Shown: positions 21,907-30,724 of the stretch, in pieces | How the letters are laid out: the number at the start of each line of letters is the position of its first letter | Numbering within the stretch: position 1 is the stretch's first letter | Assembly (NCBI GenBank): GCA_017411945.1 | Contig: JAFQPD010000102.1 | Coordinates: 1 to 30,833, forward strand | DNA length: 30,833 nucleotides | Direction of reading: 5' to 3' | Source: Mailhella sp. | Lineage (GTDB): Bacteria; Desulfobacterota; Desulfovibrionia; Desulfovibrionales; Desulfovibrionaceae | The notes under the pieces: generated by a model | Databases searched by the model: none | What the model was told of the DNA's origin: nothing | The model's input: the letters and a program-made list of their open reading frames with translations, nothing else | Translations under genes and position numbers: made by a program

Positions 21907-24321
21907 ATGCTGCTTAGTTTCAACTGGCTGAAAGAATTCGTGCCGTACACCGGGACTGCGGAAGAGCTGGGCGAGATGCTCACCATGCTCGGCCTTGAGC
22001 TGGAGGAAGTCGTCCATCCGTTCGAAGGCATTTCCGGTCTTGTGGTGGGTCGTGTGCTCACCTGCGAAGATCATCCTGATTCCGACCATCTGCACGTCTG
22101 CACTGTGGACGTGGGCGCTGAGGAGCCCCTTCCCATCGTGTGCGGCGCTCCCAACGTGGCGGCGGGCCAGCTCGTGCCCGTGGCTCCCGTGGGCGCGACT
22201 CTCCCCGGCGGCCTCGTCATGAAGAAGGCCAAGCTCCGCGGCGTGCCTTCTCACGGCATGATCTGCTCTGAGCGCGAGATGGGCCTCACCGACGACCATT
22301 CCGGCATCCTCGTGCTCCCCGAAGTGAACAAGTCCGGCCGCAAGGTCGAGCTTGGCGAACGCTTCGTCGACGCCTACGAGCTCGACCAGGAAGTGCTCGA
22401 CATCAGCATCACTCCCAACCGCGCCGACTGCCTCTCCGTGTACGGCTTCGCCCGCCTCATCGGCGGCTACCTCGGCCTGCCCGTGACCATGCCTTCCTTC
22501 GAACTCAAGGAAGAAGGCGAGGACATGAGCAATGCTGTGCCCGTGGAAGTGAAGGACGGCGAGCTCTGCCCCTCCTACACCGGCCGTATCCTCAAGGGCG
22601 CGAAGGTCGGTCCTTCTCCCGCCTGGATCCGCTACCGCCTCAACGCTGTGGGCATCCGCGCCATCTCCAACCTCGTGGACGCTACCAACTACATCCTCAT
22701 GGAGCTTGGTCAGCCCCTGCACGCCTTCGACCACAACAAGCTGGCCGGCAACCGCATCGTTGTCCGCCCCGCTGAAGACGGCGAGAAGATCACCACTCTC
22801 GATGGCCAGGAACGCCTGCTCAAGGCTGGCGACGGCCTCATCTGCGACGGTGAGAAGCCTGTGGCCCTCGCCGGCGTGATGGGCGGCCTCGAGACCGAGA
22901 TCACCGACGAGTCCGAAAGCGTCTTCCTCGAATGCGCCGTGTTCCGCCCCGCCTCCATCCGCATGACGGCCCGCCGCCTCGCCCTCGGCAGCGAATCTTC
23001 CTATCGCTACGAACGCGGCGTGGACCCCACCGGCATGGCCTTCGCCCTCGACCGTGCGGCCGCCCTCATGGCCGAACTGTCCGGCGCCACCGTGTGCCGC
23101 GGCGTGTGCTCCTGCACTCCCAGGCCCTTCGTCTCTCCCGTGGTCCGCTTCCGCCGTTCCCGCGCAGAAGCCGTGCTGGGCATCGAGCTCACCGACGATT
23201 TCTGCGCCTGGACTCTCGAAGCCCTTGGCTGCAAGCTCGATCGTTCCGATGAAGCCGACTGGAAGGTCAGCACTCCCGGCTGGCGTTACGACCTCGTGCG
23301 CGAGGCCGACCTCATCGAAGAAGTGGCCATCTTCAAGGGCGTGGACAACCTTGGCGAGACCCTGCCTGCCATCCCCCAGACCCTTGAGACCTTCGGCATG
23401 CCCGAAAGCCGCCATTCCTTCATGATGCGCGTCAAGCATTGGGCCGCCGGTCTGGGCCTGAACGAAGCCGTGAACTTCAGCTTTGTGGGCAACAAGGATC
23501 TCGACTTCCTCGGCCTGCCTGCCGAAGGCCGCGTGAACATCATGAACCCGCTCACCGCCGAGCAGGACGTCCTGCGCACCGAACTCGCCCCCGGCCTGTT
23601 CCAGAACGTGCGCCAGAACATCGCTCAGGGCGCGAACGGCGTCCGCCTCTTCGAGATCGCCGAAGCCTTCACGCAGGACGAGAGCAGCGACACCACCGTG
23701 AAGGAAGTGCGCCATCTCGCCTTCGTGCTCTACGGCTCCCGCTACGACGAAGCCTGGGCCCATGCCGACGAAGACATGGACTATGTGGACCTCAAGGGCA
23801 TCGTGGAGAAGTTCTTCGAATTCCTGCATCTGCCCCTGCCTGCCTTCTCCATGGCGGAGCATCCCTACCTTGCCCCCGCCGTGCAGATGACCATGGCCGA
23901 CGGTTCCGTGGCCGGCGTCATCGGCCGCCTGAAGCCCGCTATGGCCGATGCCTACCTTGCCCGCAAGGCCGTGTGGTACGCCGACCTCGACCTCGACCTG
24001 CTCCGCGAAGCCTCTCAGGGCAAGTACACCCACTTCCAGCAGTTGCCCACCTTCCCCGCCGTGCGCCGCGACATCACCTTCATCGCTCCCAGGAGCCTGC
24101 ATGTGGATGCCGTCCTCGCCGCTGTGAAGGGAGTGAAGACCTCCCTGCTCGAAAGCGCCGAGCTCATCGACGTGTACGAACCCAAGGGCGGCGAAGAACG
24201 CAACATCACCTGCCGCTTCACCTTCCGCAAGGCCGACCGCACCCTGCAGGACGGCGAAGTGGACAAGGAACGCGAGAAGATCGCCTCCGCTGTGGTGAAA
24301 GCCCTCGGCGTGCGCATCTAG
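21907..24321 (+). CDS. pheT: Phenylalanyl-tRNA synthetase beta subunit
   Basis: This 804-residue subunit carries tRNA binding and editing. In order: an N-terminal OB-fold tRNA-binding domain (about 40-150; HPDSDHLHVCTVDVG, IVCGAPNVAAGQLVPVAPVG), the B3/B4 editing domain (about 215-390; NLVDATNYILMELGQPLHAFD, LAGVMGGLETEI), B5 (about 400-475; ITPNRADC lies before it), the catalytic-like core, and the C-terminal FDX-ACB domain (about 710-804; QLPTFPAVRRDITFIAP, FRKADRTLQDGEV). AGGAG lies 8 nt before the ATG. A terminator follows. The long antisense frame across this gene is a codon-bias shadow. Confidence 0.97.
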   Translation: MLLSFNWLKEFVPYTGTAEELGEMLTMLGLELEEVVHPFEGISGLVVGRVLTCEDHPDSDHLHVCTVDVGAEEPLPIVCGAPNVAAGQLVPVAPVGATLPGGLVMKKAKLRGVPSHGMICSEREMGLTDDHSGILVLPEVNKSGRKVELGERFVDAYELDQEVLDISITPNRADCLSVYGFARLIGGYLGLPVTMPSFELKEEGEDMSNAVPVEVKDGELCPSYTGRILKGAKVGPSPAWIRYRLNAVGIRAISNLVDATNYILMELGQPLHAFDHNKLAGNRIVVRPAEDGEKITTLDGQERLLKAGDGLICDGEKPVALAGVMGGLETEITDESESVFLECAVFRPASIRMTARRLALGSESSYRYERGVDPTGMAFALDRAAALMAELSGATVCRGVCSCTPRPFVSPVVRFRRSRAEAVLGIELTDDFCAWTLEALGCKLDRSDEADWKVSTPGWRYDLVREADLIEEVAIFKGVDNLGETLPAIPQTLETFGMPESRHSFMMRVKHWAAGLGLNEAVNFSFVGNKDLDFLGLPAEGRVNIMNPLTAEQDVLRTELAPGLFQNVRQNIAQGANGVRLFEIAEAFTQDESSDTTVKEVRHLAFVLYGSRYDEAWAHADEDMDYVDLKGIVEKFFEFLHLPLPAFSMAEHPYLAPAVQMTMADGSVAGVIGRLKPAMADAYLARKAVWYADLDLDLLREASQGKYTHFQQLPTFPAVRRDITFIAPRSLHVDAVLAAVKGVKTSLLESAELIDVYEPKGGEERNITCRFTFRKADRTLQDGEVDKEREKIASAVVKALGVRI

Positions 24322-24343
24322 CCTGCGCTTATAATGACTGAAC

Positions 24344-24377
24344 AAGGCCGCTCTTCCCTTCTGGGCAGGGCGGCCTT
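24344..24377 (+). terminator. Intrinsic terminator after pheT
   Basis: The stem AAGGCCGC / GCGGCCTT closes an 18-nt loop and is followed by TCGTTCTTTC. It closes the translation-gene cluster. Confidence 0.75.
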
Positions 24378-24437
24378 TCGTTCTTTCAAAAAACAGCATA
24401 TCGTGGGTCAGCCTGTCAGGCATGGAAGGAGGTCGTC

Positions 24438-27071
24438 ATGAGAGAAGTTTTTTCCGCCGGAGCGGATGGGAAGAGAAGTCGCAGGCCCGTGCTTGAAAGG
24501 GAGGCGGGCGGAGAGCTCGTTCTTCGCGGGGTGGAAGTGGCGCGCCTTCGGAACGGCCTGACTCTGTCATCCAGAAAAGATGACCGCTTTTCGCAGATAC
24601 TCTTCCGCCTTGAGGTGAAGGCCGGAACGGCATGGGAAAAGCCGGAAGAGGCGGGCCTGAGCCATCTCGTCGAGCATATGGCCTTCGCGGCTGGAGAAGG
24701 CGGGATGGACATGTACGCGCGCGCCGAGCTTTGCGGCGGCAGCGTGAGCGCGACCACGGGGCTCGACCTCACGACCTTTTTCGTGGAAGTGCCGGCGGAA
24801 CGCTGGCAGGAGGGGCTTGCCCTTCTGCATAGGCTGGTCTTCGAGATGCCTCTGGCCCAGAGCGTGCTGGATGCGGAACGGGAAGTCGTCATCGCCGAAT
24901 TGAAAGAGAATGCCGGCAACGAAGGCAAGGTGAGGTTCGACAGCACTGTCGAAAGGATGTTCGCCGGCACTCCCTACGGCAAGAGCCTTGTTGGAACGGA
25001 AGCGACGCTCCACAGCATTACGCTGGACGCTGTGCGCGACTATGTATGCCGCCGCTATGTGCCGCGCGATATGGTGCTCTGCGTGGTCGGCGACGTGGAA
25101 GCCTCTGCCCTGCTGGAAGCCGCCGATGCGCTTTTCGGCGGCGAGGTCAACGCCGGGCCTTCCGCTTCGTGTCCAGCCATCCCCGTCGAGTCCTTCCCGA
25201 AGGGAGTTTCCGTGGAAGTGAAGGAGATGGGGAAATATACATCGCTGTGCATGGGTTTCCCTGTTTCCTTTGTCCGCCCTCGTCTGGCGGCATCCATCGC
25301 GGTGCTGGTCGAACTCCTCGAGGGCAGTGACGCCGCTTTCCTGAAGCGCAGGCTCTGCTTCGAAACGTCTGTGGCGCGGCATATCCAGGTGACCTACGAG
25401 GCGTTCGAGCGCGCAGGCTCCTTCCTCATCGAAGCCGTCACAGAGCAGGACGGCATAGAGGACTGCCTTCGGGAGCTGGCCGCTGCGCTGTCTTCCCTTT
25501 CTGCAGACGATTTCACGGAAGAGCAGATAGCGCAGGCCTGTTCCCGCCTTGCCGACGGCAACATGAAGGCTCTGGAGAGGGCCGAGTTCGTGGCCGACGT
25601 CATCGGGGACGAGAATCTCCATGCGGCCGCCTCCATGAGCGGATGGATGCCGGTTGCCCGCTTCCAGGACATCGGCAGGGAGCAGATACGGCAGGCCTTA
25701 GACCTCTGCCTCAATCCCGAAGCCGTTACAGTGACAGTCCTGACCGGCGATGCCGAGGAAGGGCCTGCAGCAGACGAAGATTCCGTGAAGGCCGCCGTGC
25801 AGGAAGGCTGGCCCGAACTGGGAAAGATTCTGCCGGGCGAAGAAGGAGACGGGGAGAGGCCCGCAGAGCCGGAACTGATGGAGCTTGGCGAAGGGCGTTC
25901 CCTCGTGCTTCTGCCCGATGCCTCTCTGCCCTTCGTGGCGGCCACGCTGTGTTTCTCCGGCGGCGAAGTCCTCGCGGATGAGGAAGGAGGGAGGGGGCTT
26001 GATATCCTGGCCCGCCTTCTGCCTTTCAGCCCTGGGGGACGCACTCGCCTGGAAACGGCGGAATGGCTCTATGCGCACTCGGCCAGTTTCCATGCCTGCC
26101 GTTCCGTGGATGATGTCTGCCTGAACATAGCGGCTCCCAGGCGATTTTCTTCGGAGCTTTTCGCATTTTTGAAAGAAGCCGTGGAGCGGCCGGTCTTCCG
26201 TGAGGAGGATGTCGAACGGGAACAGTCTCTTGCGGCATTTGAGGACGACAGGCTCCTGCAGTCCTTCCAGCTTTTCCGCTACATCCTTCTCAAGGACGGG
26301 CCATACAGGAGTTCCGGCTGGATAAGCGGCCCGGAACCGCTTTCTGCCGCAGAGCTGGAAGAGCTGTGGGCAGCGCAGGCTTCGCGCCCGTGGACGCTCT
26401 GCGTGTCTGGCGACTTCGACCGCGAGGAGGCGGAAGCCTTTGCGCGTTCGCTTCCTGTGCCTTCGGCTCCTAAAGTCGAGGCCGCAGTTCCGGGATGGGA
26501 AGAGTTCGGGCCGTTCGCCGTAGGATGTGACCCTTCCGAGCAGTCCGTCTACGCGCTGGGGTTCCATGCTCCCGGACAGGATTCGCCCGACAGGCCTGCC
26601 ATGGAGATGCTCCTGCGCTGCCTCAACGGGGGCGGCGGCCTGCTGTACCGGGCCCTGCGCCATGAACGCCAGCTCTGCTATTCGGCGGAAGCCCTCGACT
26701 GGTGCGAGGGGAAGGCCGGTTTCGTGGGCATCTGCGTCCAGACAGCGCCGGAACACATGGAAGAAGCGGCGGACGCCCTGGAAGCCGTCATCGACAGGCT
26801 GTGCGAAGAAGGGCCGGATGCCGAAGAACTTGAACGTGGAAGGGCCGAGGCGGCTTCGTTCATCCGCAGGCGCATGCAGGACATAGGCGGCAGGGCCTTC
26901 GAGGCGGCAAGGCAGGTCCTTCGCGGCCGTGGCCTTGATTTCGAACGGCGATGGGCGGAAGGGCTCCGGGCCGTCACGGCCGAAGACGTCCGCGATGTCG
27001 CGCGGCGTCATCTCGTGCTTGAAGAGGCGGCCGAGCTCTGCATCATGCCGGAAGACGCTATGGAAGGATGA
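24438..27071 (+). CDS. M16 metallopeptidase, no signal peptide (paralogue 1)
   Basis: This 877-residue protein is a two-repeat M16 (pitrilysin/insulinase) zinc peptidase. The inverted zinc motif is H76-L-V-E79-H80, with third ligand E154 in EREVVIAELKEN. The C-terminal half carries the GGGLLYRALRHERQLCYSA block that completes the active site. Unlike its neighbour it has no signal peptide; its N-terminus (MREVFSAGADGKRSRRPVLE) is charged, so it is probably cytoplasmic. AAGGAGG precedes the ATG. It is followed 167 bp later by a clear paralogue (paralogue 2) on the same strand, but each has its own terminator, so they may be expressed separately. Confidence 0.93.
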   Translation: MREVFSAGADGKRSRRPVLEREAGGELVLRGVEVARLRNGLTLSSRKDDRFSQILFRLEVKAGTAWEKPEEAGLSHLVEHMAFAAGEGGMDMYARAELCGGSVSATTGLDLTTFFVEVPAERWQEGLALLHRLVFEMPLAQSVLDAEREVVIAELKENAGNEGKVRFDSTVERMFAGTPYGKSLVGTEATLHSITLDAVRDYVCRRYVPRDMVLCVVGDVEASALLEAADALFGGEVNAGPSASCPAIPVESFPKGVSVEVKEMGKYTSLCMGFPVSFVRPRLAASIAVLVELLEGSDAAFLKRRLCFETSVARHIQVTYEAFERAGSFLIEAVTEQDGIEDCLRELAAALSSLSADDFTEEQIAQACSRLADGNMKALERAEFVADVIGDENLHAAASMSGWMPVARFQDIGREQIRQALDLCLNPEAVTVTVLTGDAEEGPAADEDSVKAAVQEGWPELGKILPGEEGDGERPAEPELMELGEGRSLVLLPDASLPFVAATLCFSGGEVLADEEGGRGLDILARLLPFSPGGRTRLETAEWLYAHSASFHACRSVDDVCLNIAAPRRFSSELFAFLKEAVERPVFREEDVEREQSLAAFEDDRLLQSFQLFRYILLKDGPYRSSGWISGPEPLSAAELEELWAAQASRPWTLCVSGDFDREEAEAFARSLPVPSAPKVEAAVPGWEEFGPFAVGCDPSEQSVYALGFHAPGQDSPDRPAMEMLLRCLNGGGGLLYRALRHERQLCYSAEALDWCEGKAGFVGICVQTAPEHMEEAADALEAVIDRLCEEGPDAEELERGRAEAASFIRRRMQDIGGRAFEAARQVLRGRGLDFERRWAEGLRAVTAEDVRDVARRHLVLEEAAELCIMPEDAMEG

Positions 27072-27080
27072 TGCTGCGGA

Positions 27081-27111
27081 AAAGGGAAGGGGAGAGCTCC
27101 TTCCCTTTTTT
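27081..27111 (+). terminator. Intrinsic terminator after M16 paralogue 1
   Basis: The stem AAAGGGAAGG / CCTTCCCTTT is followed by a T-run, and its inner part GGAG/CTCC can pair as well. It separates the two M16 genes. Confidence 0.85.
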
Positions 27112-27238
27112 CATGGGGCGCCATGAAATACTTTGTCACGAAAATAAGCGTCTAAATGTCTGGCGGAATCATGGGGAGTATGCCACAGATAGATGAAAGA
27201 TTATTCGACCATTCTAACATCGAGAACGGAGAATCCCG

Positions 27239-29896
27239 ATGAGCATACGTTTCCTCAGAAAGCTCTATGCCGGTGCGCTGGCCCTGTTCTGCCTGTTCGG
27301 CACGAGTTCCGGCGTGGCCGAAGCCGTAGCCGGCATACAGACCTATAGGCTTGAAAACGGCCTCACTGTTCTGGTGAAGGAAGACAGCCGCTTCCCTCTG
27401 GTGGCCGTGCGCCTTTTCGTGAAGGCCGGCTCCGCATGGGAGAAGCCCGAAGAGGCAGGCATGAGCCATCTGCTCGAGCATATGGTCTTCAAAGGCTCGA
27501 AGACCAGCGGCCCGGGAGTGGACAAGAAGGTGGAGAACGCGGGCGGCTCCATGAACGCCTATACCTCGTATGACCTCACCACCTATCTTACAGACCTCCC
27601 CTCCTCGAAGTGGAAGGAGGCCATGGCGGCCGTGCGCGACCTCGCCTTCGACCCGCTCCTCAAGCAGGCCGACCTCGATGCCGAGCGGGAAGTGGTGCTG
27701 GCCGAGAAGAAACAGCGCGGCGACAGCCCCATGACCAGGCTGTTCCAGACGTCCATGGCCCATATCCTGAAGGGCACGCCGTACCAGACTCCGGTCATCG
27801 GCACGGAAGAAGCCCTGCGGGGCATCACCGCCGACATGATGCGCGACTATATCAGGCGCCGCTACGATCCTCGCGACATGGTGCTTTCCGTGGCTGGCGA
27901 CGTGAAGGCTCCTGCGGTGCTGGCCGAGGCCCGTGAACTTTTCGGAGGCTACGGCAACCATAATGTCCTGAAGCTCGAACCCTCCGTCGACCCAGCGTCG
28001 CTTGCCCGCGGCCTTGTGGTGGATGTGAAGGGCGGCCCGTGGAACAAGGCATTCGTGTCGCTCGGCTTCCCCATGCCCGGCATGAAGGACGGACTCATTC
28101 CAGCCGCTGACGTTCTGGCCCATCTGCTTTCCGGCGATGATACCGCACTTCTGCCCCGCGCCCTGCGCATCGAGAAGCAGATCGTGGACGCTGTGGATGC
28201 CTCATCCATGAGCTTCGAAAGGGCAGGGGCGTTCCTCGTCATCGCCCAGCTCGATTCGGACAAAGTCGAGACCTATCTTAATGATATAGCGTCCCGCCTG
28301 GCTTCCCTGAAGGCTTCGGACTTCACCGATGCCCAGATAGCCCGAGCCAAGCTCAACCTTGAGGACAACTACCTGCGCGGCCTTGAGAACATCTCCAATA
28401 TCGCCGAGACCATGGGCTCGGAGTATTTCTACGATCCGGCAAGCGTAGGCGGAGAACGCTGGCTGGCCTCTGTGCGCGGCGTGGATCGTGATCAGCTCCA
28501 GCAGGTCATCGACCAGTGGCTGAGGCCCGATGCCCTCACCGTGGCCGCGCTTGTGCCTCAGTCCAAGGAAGGAGGGAAAGCCGTACTCGATGACGCTTCC
28601 GTCCGCGCCGCCGTCACTGCGGGCTGGCCCGAAGCTGGCAAGCCCGTGAAGAAGGCTGCGGAGGCAGAAGGGCAGGGCTCCCCGCTGAAGTCTGAGATCG
28701 TGGAGCTTGGCAAGGGGCGCACGCTGGTCCTTCTGCCGGATCGCTCCCTGCCGTATGTTTCGGCCACTCTGGCATTTTCTGGCGGCGAACTGCTCGCCGG
28801 CGATGATGAGGAAGGGCTTGCCGCCCTTGCGGCCTCCGTGCTGACTTCGGGAACGAAGGAGAAGAGCCTGCACGATATCAATGTGTACCTCTCGGAGCGA
28901 GCTTCGGCGCTTTCTGCAGGCATATCCGCCAAGCAGTTCACCCTGCGCCTGGACGCGCCCAAGCGTTTTGCCGGGGAGGTTTTCGCCCTGATGGAGGAAG
29001 TTCTGGAAAGCCCCGCCTTCCGTGAGGAGGATGTGGAGCGTTCCAAGCGCGAACAGATAGCCTCTGTGGTCAGCCGCGAGGAAAATGCCATGGGACTCAT
29101 GGGGCGTCAGCTCCGCCATTTTCTGTTCCAGGGCGGCGTCTATGCCCATCGGAGCGGCGGCGACGTGGAGCGCGTTGCGAAGTTCGACCGCAAGGATGTC
29201 TCCTCGTTCTGGGAGAAGCAGGCTTCGCGTCCGTGGGTGCTCTGCGTGGCTGGCGACTTTGACAGGGCGGAAGTAGAGGCTTTTGCGAAGTCTCTGCCTG
29301 CGCCGACGGCTCCCATGCTCAAGAGCTCCGCCCCTGCATGGAACAAGAGCCGCACGCTGGAACTTAAGCTTCCGGGCCGCGACCAGGCAGTTTATCTCAT
29401 GCTTTTCCCCACCGTGGGCGTGGATGACAGCGACCGGGCCGCCCTGCGCCTGCTTTCGGAATGCCTCAGCGGCTTCACCGGCATGCTGTATCAGGAGCTG
29501 CGCGAAAAGCAGAGCCTTGGCTATTCCGTGTTCCCCATAGACTGGGCTGCCAAGGAGACGGGCTTCCTTGCCTTCGGCATCGTGGCTTCTCCCGAAAATC
29601 TCGGCAAGGCAAAATCGTCGTTCGAGGCCATCGTGCGCGAACTCAAGCAGAAGGAACTTCCCGCCGAGACTGTGGCGCGAGCCAAGGCCGTGGCCGAGGC
29701 CGACTATTACAAGTCCCGCCAGAGCCGCGCCATCAGGGCAGGGGAGGGGGCTTCTCTCGCACTCCGGGGCAAGGAGCTCGATCATGCCATGAAGAAGCTG
29801 GAAGAAATGAAGGCGGTGACGGCAGAACAGATGCGCGAAGTCGCAGAAAAATATCTCGACCTTGGCAAGGCATACGATATCAGGGTAACGCCGTAA
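27239..29896 (+). CDS. M16 metallopeptidase with signal peptide (paralogue 2)
   Basis: This 885-residue two-repeat M16 peptidase is a paralogue of the gene just upstream. A signal peptide is evident (MSIRFLRKLYAGALALFCLF, cleavage probably after AEA near residue 29), so the enzyme should act in the periplasm or be lipid-independent and exported. The zinc motif is H77-L-L-E80-H81 with E156 in EREVVLAEKKQ. The C-terminal half has GMLYQELREKQSLGYSVFP. Many family members degrade peptides and small unfolded proteins; the physiological substrate here is unknown. CGGAG lies 7 nt before the ATG. The paralogues share strings such as AWEKPEEAG, QASRPW and FREEDVER. Confidence 0.93.
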   Translation: MSIRFLRKLYAGALALFCLFGTSSGVAEAVAGIQTYRLENGLTVLVKEDSRFPLVAVRLFVKAGSAWEKPEEAGMSHLLEHMVFKGSKTSGPGVDKKVENAGGSMNAYTSYDLTTYLTDLPSSKWKEAMAAVRDLAFDPLLKQADLDAEREVVLAEKKQRGDSPMTRLFQTSMAHILKGTPYQTPVIGTEEALRGITADMMRDYIRRRYDPRDMVLSVAGDVKAPAVLAEARELFGGYGNHNVLKLEPSVDPASLARGLVVDVKGGPWNKAFVSLGFPMPGMKDGLIPAADVLAHLLSGDDTALLPRALRIEKQIVDAVDASSMSFERAGAFLVIAQLDSDKVETYLNDIASRLASLKASDFTDAQIARAKLNLEDNYLRGLENISNIAETMGSEYFYDPASVGGERWLASVRGVDRDQLQQVIDQWLRPDALTVAALVPQSKEGGKAVLDDASVRAAVTAGWPEAGKPVKKAAEAEGQGSPLKSEIVELGKGRTLVLLPDRSLPYVSATLAFSGGELLAGDDEEGLAALAASVLTSGTKEKSLHDINVYLSERASALSAGISAKQFTLRLDAPKRFAGEVFALMEEVLESPAFREEDVERSKREQIASVVSREENAMGLMGRQLRHFLFQGGVYAHRSGGDVERVAKFDRKDVSSFWEKQASRPWVLCVAGDFDRAEVEAFAKSLPAPTAPMLKSSAPAWNKSRTLELKLPGRDQAVYLMLFPTVGVDDSDRAALRLLSECLSGFTGMLYQELREKQSLGYSVFPIDWAAKETGFLAFGIVASPENLGKAKSSFEAIVRELKQKELPAETVARAKAVAEADYYKSRQSRAIRAGEGASLALRGKELDHAMKKLEEMKAVTAEQMREVAEKYLDLGKAYDIRVTP

Positions 29897-29935
29897 CAGC
29901 CTTCACATCCGGCCCCGGCGGGGCAGGGAAGGGCG

Positions 29936-29963
29936 GCAGGGCGGGGCAAAGGCTTCGCCCTGC
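29936..29963 (+). terminator. Hairpin after M16 paralogue 2
   Basis: GCAGGGCG pairs with CGCCCTGC around a 12-nt loop, followed by TTGTTC. It is a likely terminator, although the T-tract is short. Confidence 0.6.
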
Positions 29964-30036
29964 TTGTTCAAAATTGGCAGAACGTTGCGATTTTGCAGGA
30001 TAATTAAACTTTTTTCAGAAAAACGCTAATTTTCGC

Positions 30037-30065
30037 TTTACAAAGCGTCCGGTCTTGGGTAGATA
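30037..30065 (+). promoter_or_regulatory. Predicted promoter of the tRNA-Thr/Tyr/Gly cluster
   Basis: TTTACA (30037-30042), 17-nt spacer, TAGATA (30060-30065), preceded by an A/T-rich UP-like stretch (29999-30034). It matches the form of the tRNA-Val promoter. The leader to tRNA-Thr is about 85 nt and includes an ATCGAA/TTCGAT hairpin. Confidence 0.55.
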
Positions 30066-30153
30066 TCTCTTGCTGTTTGAGGGAAGCCCGGCAGGAAGGA
30101 AGAAAAAACCTCTTGCCAAAATATCGAAACTTCGATAAGTTCCCTTACCTGCT

Positions 30154-30229
30154 GCTGGCGTAGCTCAACTGGCAGAGCAGCTGATTTGTAATCAGCAGGT
30201 TGCGGGTTCGATTCCCATCGTCAGCTCCA
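30154..30229 (+). tRNA. tRNA-Thr (anticodon TGT)
   Basis: A 76-nt cloverleaf with encoded CCA: acceptor GCTGGCG/CGTCAGC, D-arm GCTC/GAGC, anticodon stem GCTGA/TCAGC with loop TTTGTAA (TGT), T-loop TTCGATT. The T-stem GCGGG/CCCAT has one G-U and one C-A mismatch, a small oddity. Confidence 0.93.
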
Positions 30230-30347
30230 TATTTCGGAGCGCGATAAAAGAGCTCCAAATTTCCCGGCCGACTGGTCCGGGTGGCCGGTGAAGGTCACGC
30301 TTCCTTCTTCCGGTTGCGACAAAAAGTGAAAGCTTTTTGTATAGCGT

Positions 30348-30433
30348 GGTGGGGTTCCCGAGCGGCCAAAGGGAACAGACTGTAAATCTGTCGTCTTACG
30401 ACTTCGATGGTTCGAATCCATCCCCCACCACCA
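30348..30433 (+). tRNA. tRNA-Tyr (anticodon GTA)
   Basis: An 86-nt tRNA with the long variable arm expected for bacterial tRNA-Tyr: acceptor GGTGGGG/CCCCACC, anticodon stem ACAGA/TCTGT with loop CTGTAAA (GTA), T-stem GATGG/CCATC with loop TTCGAAT, encoded CCA. Confidence 0.95.
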
Positions 30434-30493
30434 GCTTAACGCTGGTTCAGCTGTAGGAGGCAGTGCGCGCTGTCAGGGAACTACGGCACATAG

Positions 30494-30569
30494 GCGGGTA
30501 TAGCTCAACGGCTAGAGCATCAGCCTTCCAAGCTGAGGGTTGCGAGTTCGAATCTCGTTGCCCGCTCCA
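30494..30569 (+). tRNA. tRNA-Gly (anticodon TCC)
   Basis: A 76-nt cloverleaf with encoded CCA: acceptor GCGGGTA/TGCCCGC (one G-U), anticodon stem TCAGC/GCTGA with loop CTTCCAA (TCC), T-stem GCGAG/CTCGT. The tRNA-Thr/Tyr/Gly order in front of tuf is a familiar bacterial arrangement. Confidence 0.95.
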
Positions 30570-30724
30570 CCTGCCACTTTTGCTTTTTGGTTCCCCAGTC
30601 CAGTGAAGCGCGTCTCGTTCGTGTTTTTTTGGACTGTTCTTTATTTAAAAGAAGAACAGGCCGGCGTTCGCTGCTCAAGCAGAACACCACAAATGCAAGT
30701 AACCATTTAGGGAGACATCACCAT
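30570..30724 (+). promoter_or_regulatory. tuf-like leader region ending at an ATG
   Basis: The stretch contains inverted repeats (AGTCCA/TGGACT at 30597-30635 and CTGTTCTT/AAGAACAG at 30634-30659) and ends with TTAGGGAGACATCACCATG, which looks like the ribosome binding site and start of an elongation factor Tu gene. The expected tuf coding sequence does not follow: in this frame the ATG gives only five codons before TGA. Confidence 0.45.

Noticed and set aside
17085..24423. 712- and 858-codon minus-strand frames opposite thrS and pheT
   Set aside because: Antisense shadows of highly conserved synthetase genes. Their length reflects codon bias, not coding.
30221..30421. 66-codon minus-strand frame across tRNA-Tyr
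   Set aside because: It starts MDSNHRSRKTTDLQSVPFG, the familiar artefact of translating the reverse strand of a tRNA gene.
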